Notes under the pieces: model-generated
What the model saw: only the letters and a program-made list of their open reading frames with translations
Databases searched by the model: none
What the model was told of the DNA's origin: nothing
NCBI GenBank assembly: GCA_958430865.1
Contig: CAUDNR010000737.1
Coordinates: forward strand, 5,516-21,957
From: Entrophospora sp. SA101
Lineage: Eukaryota; Glomeromycota; Glomeromycetes; Entrophosporales; Entrophosporaceae
Reading direction: 5' to 3'
DNA length: 16,442 nucleotides
Program-made: the position numbers and the translations under genes
Shown: one piece after another, positions 15,970 through 16,442 of the stretch
Layout of the letters: each line of letters starts with the position of its first letter
Position numbering within the stretch: position 1 is the stretch's first letter

Positions 15970-16174
15970 TTAAAAGTCCCAGTCTGGCTCTAAAAATTTT
16001 ATTATGGTTGAAAATCGCTTGCTACATGAAAAATGTAGTTTTTTTTTTGAAGTGGACGATAATAATTTTATTCGTGTAACGTTTATATTGAATGACACTT
16101 GATCTGCAATGTCCGCGACTATTATGCATTTACCAATTACAAAAGTCGATCCTGTTTCAGAACTATTTACCAAA
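15970..16174 (-). CDS. Orphan terminal exon, unknown protein
   Basis: On the minus strand a TTAATATTGTTTAG acceptor is followed by 67 codons: LVNSSETGSTFVIGKCIIVA, DIADQVSFNINVTRIKLLSS, TSKKKLHFSCSKRFSTIIKF, LEPDWDF and TAA at 15970-15972. No in-frame ATG lies near; the frame is closed upstream at 16195-16197. The composition is clearly protein-like (Asp, Gly, Cys, Trp). It is either the last exon of a gene whose earlier exons I cannot place between here and the divergent gene at 16317, or a fragment left by rearrangement. The alternating pattern looks like a beta-rich fold; no family is named. Confidence 0.42.
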
Positions 16175-16208
16175 CTAAACAATATTAAGTGATTCTATTT
16201 TTATTTAT

Positions 16209-16216
16209 TATAAATA
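16209..16216 (+). promoter_or_regulatory. TATA box candidate for the terminal gene
   Basis: TATAAATA lies 101 bp before the ATG at 16317. It is followed by somewhat GC-richer CTCGCG, then a pyrimidine-rich leader (CCTATGCCCTTTGCCTTCCC), which is usual near fungal transcription starts. Weak on its own in AT-rich DNA. Confidence 0.35.
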
Positions 16217-16316
16217 CTCGCGTTATAATATTATGGATAAAATTTTCCTATGCCCTTTGCCTTCCCTTTAAAATAATTATAACTTTCACTAGTGATTTTT
16301 CCATTTATAAATAAAA

Positions 16317-16442
16317 ATGGCTGGAAAAAATTTTGGTTCAATAGCATTTTTAATACTTTTTTATATAGTTCTTCTAAATTATCAACCTACAAATTCTTAT
16401 AATATTACCACATATAATGATAGTGAAGCTGGTCTTCGTGTA
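16317..16442 (+). CDS. Secreted protein, N-terminal part only (runs off the window)
   Basis: ATG in an AAAAATGGC context opens 42 codons up to the last base: MAGKNFGSIAFLILFYIVLL, then NYQPTNSYNITTYNDSEAGL, then RV. A positive N-terminus (Lys 4), a hydrophobic core at about residues 8-20, and small or polar residues after it (QPTNS, cleavage perhaps near 25-26) make a standard signal peptide. The following NIT is a possible N-glycosylation site. The protein is therefore likely secreted or a cell-surface type I membrane protein. A TATA candidate and pyrimidine-rich leader precede it. The rest lies outside the window, so the function cannot be told. Confidence 0.62.
   Translation, partial: MAGKNFGSIAFLILFYIVLLNYQPTNSYNITTYNDSEAGLRV

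Noticed and set aside
1..16442. tRNA, rRNA or snRNA genes
   Set aside because: Scanning for the GGTTCRANNCC T-loop motif and for conserved rRNA blocks gave nothing supportable on either strand.

Overview
This window looks like gene-poor, repeat-rich nuclear DNA of a very AT-rich filamentous fungus. The best guess is an arbuscular mycorrhizal (Glomeromycotina, Rhizophagus-like) genome. The evidence is strong AT bias, short GT-AG introns (57-90 bp in the best models), a small Zn2Cys6 protein, a tyrosine-kinase-like relic of the type expanded in these fungi, a BED-finger relic of hAT type, and many short dispersed repeats. The organism is inferred from gene style; no rRNA, tRNA or other marker gene is present.

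Layout. 1-1600 holds no gene, only repeats: a cluster of inverted and direct 18-20 bp motifs (214-410), a 150 bp palindromic element (613-762), and a diverged tandem duplication (784-952 / 1018-1288). 1620-2386 is a protein-kinase pseudogene broken by several frameshifts. 2400-5230 holds only short exon-like relics and one CCAAT/TATA promoter candidate. 5215-6429 is a 607 bp unit present twice in perfect tandem; each copy carries the same broken BED zinc-finger gene on the minus strand. 6895-7308 is the best intact gene, a two-exon Zn2Cys6 protein of 107 aa. 8054-8602 (plus) and about 8894-10965 (minus) hold decayed coding sequence.

Further right, 11394-11630 (minus) is a short spliced ORF. 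12082-12439 (plus) and 12597-12886 (minus) are two convergent relics. 13288-13708 is a two-exon gene model whose intron is filled by a 16 bp minisatellite; splicing joins two CxxC pairs into one four-cysteine motif. A roughly 130 bp repeat occurs at about 13826-13945 and again at 15237-15369. The second copy is flanked by a 10 bp direct repeat and lies inside a decayed minus-strand coding region (14716-15730). The window ends with an orphan minus-strand exon (15970-16174) and the first 42 codons of a secreted-protein gene that runs off the edge.

No operon or shared pathway can be seen. The main theme is decay and short-repeat activity around a few small genes, with some gene sequence (13288-13708) built partly from repeat DNA. 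Apart from the clear cases, the relic calls rest on reading-frame and composition judgement by eye. They should be read as candidates, because AT-rich DNA produces lysine/asparagine/isoleucine-rich open frames by chance.
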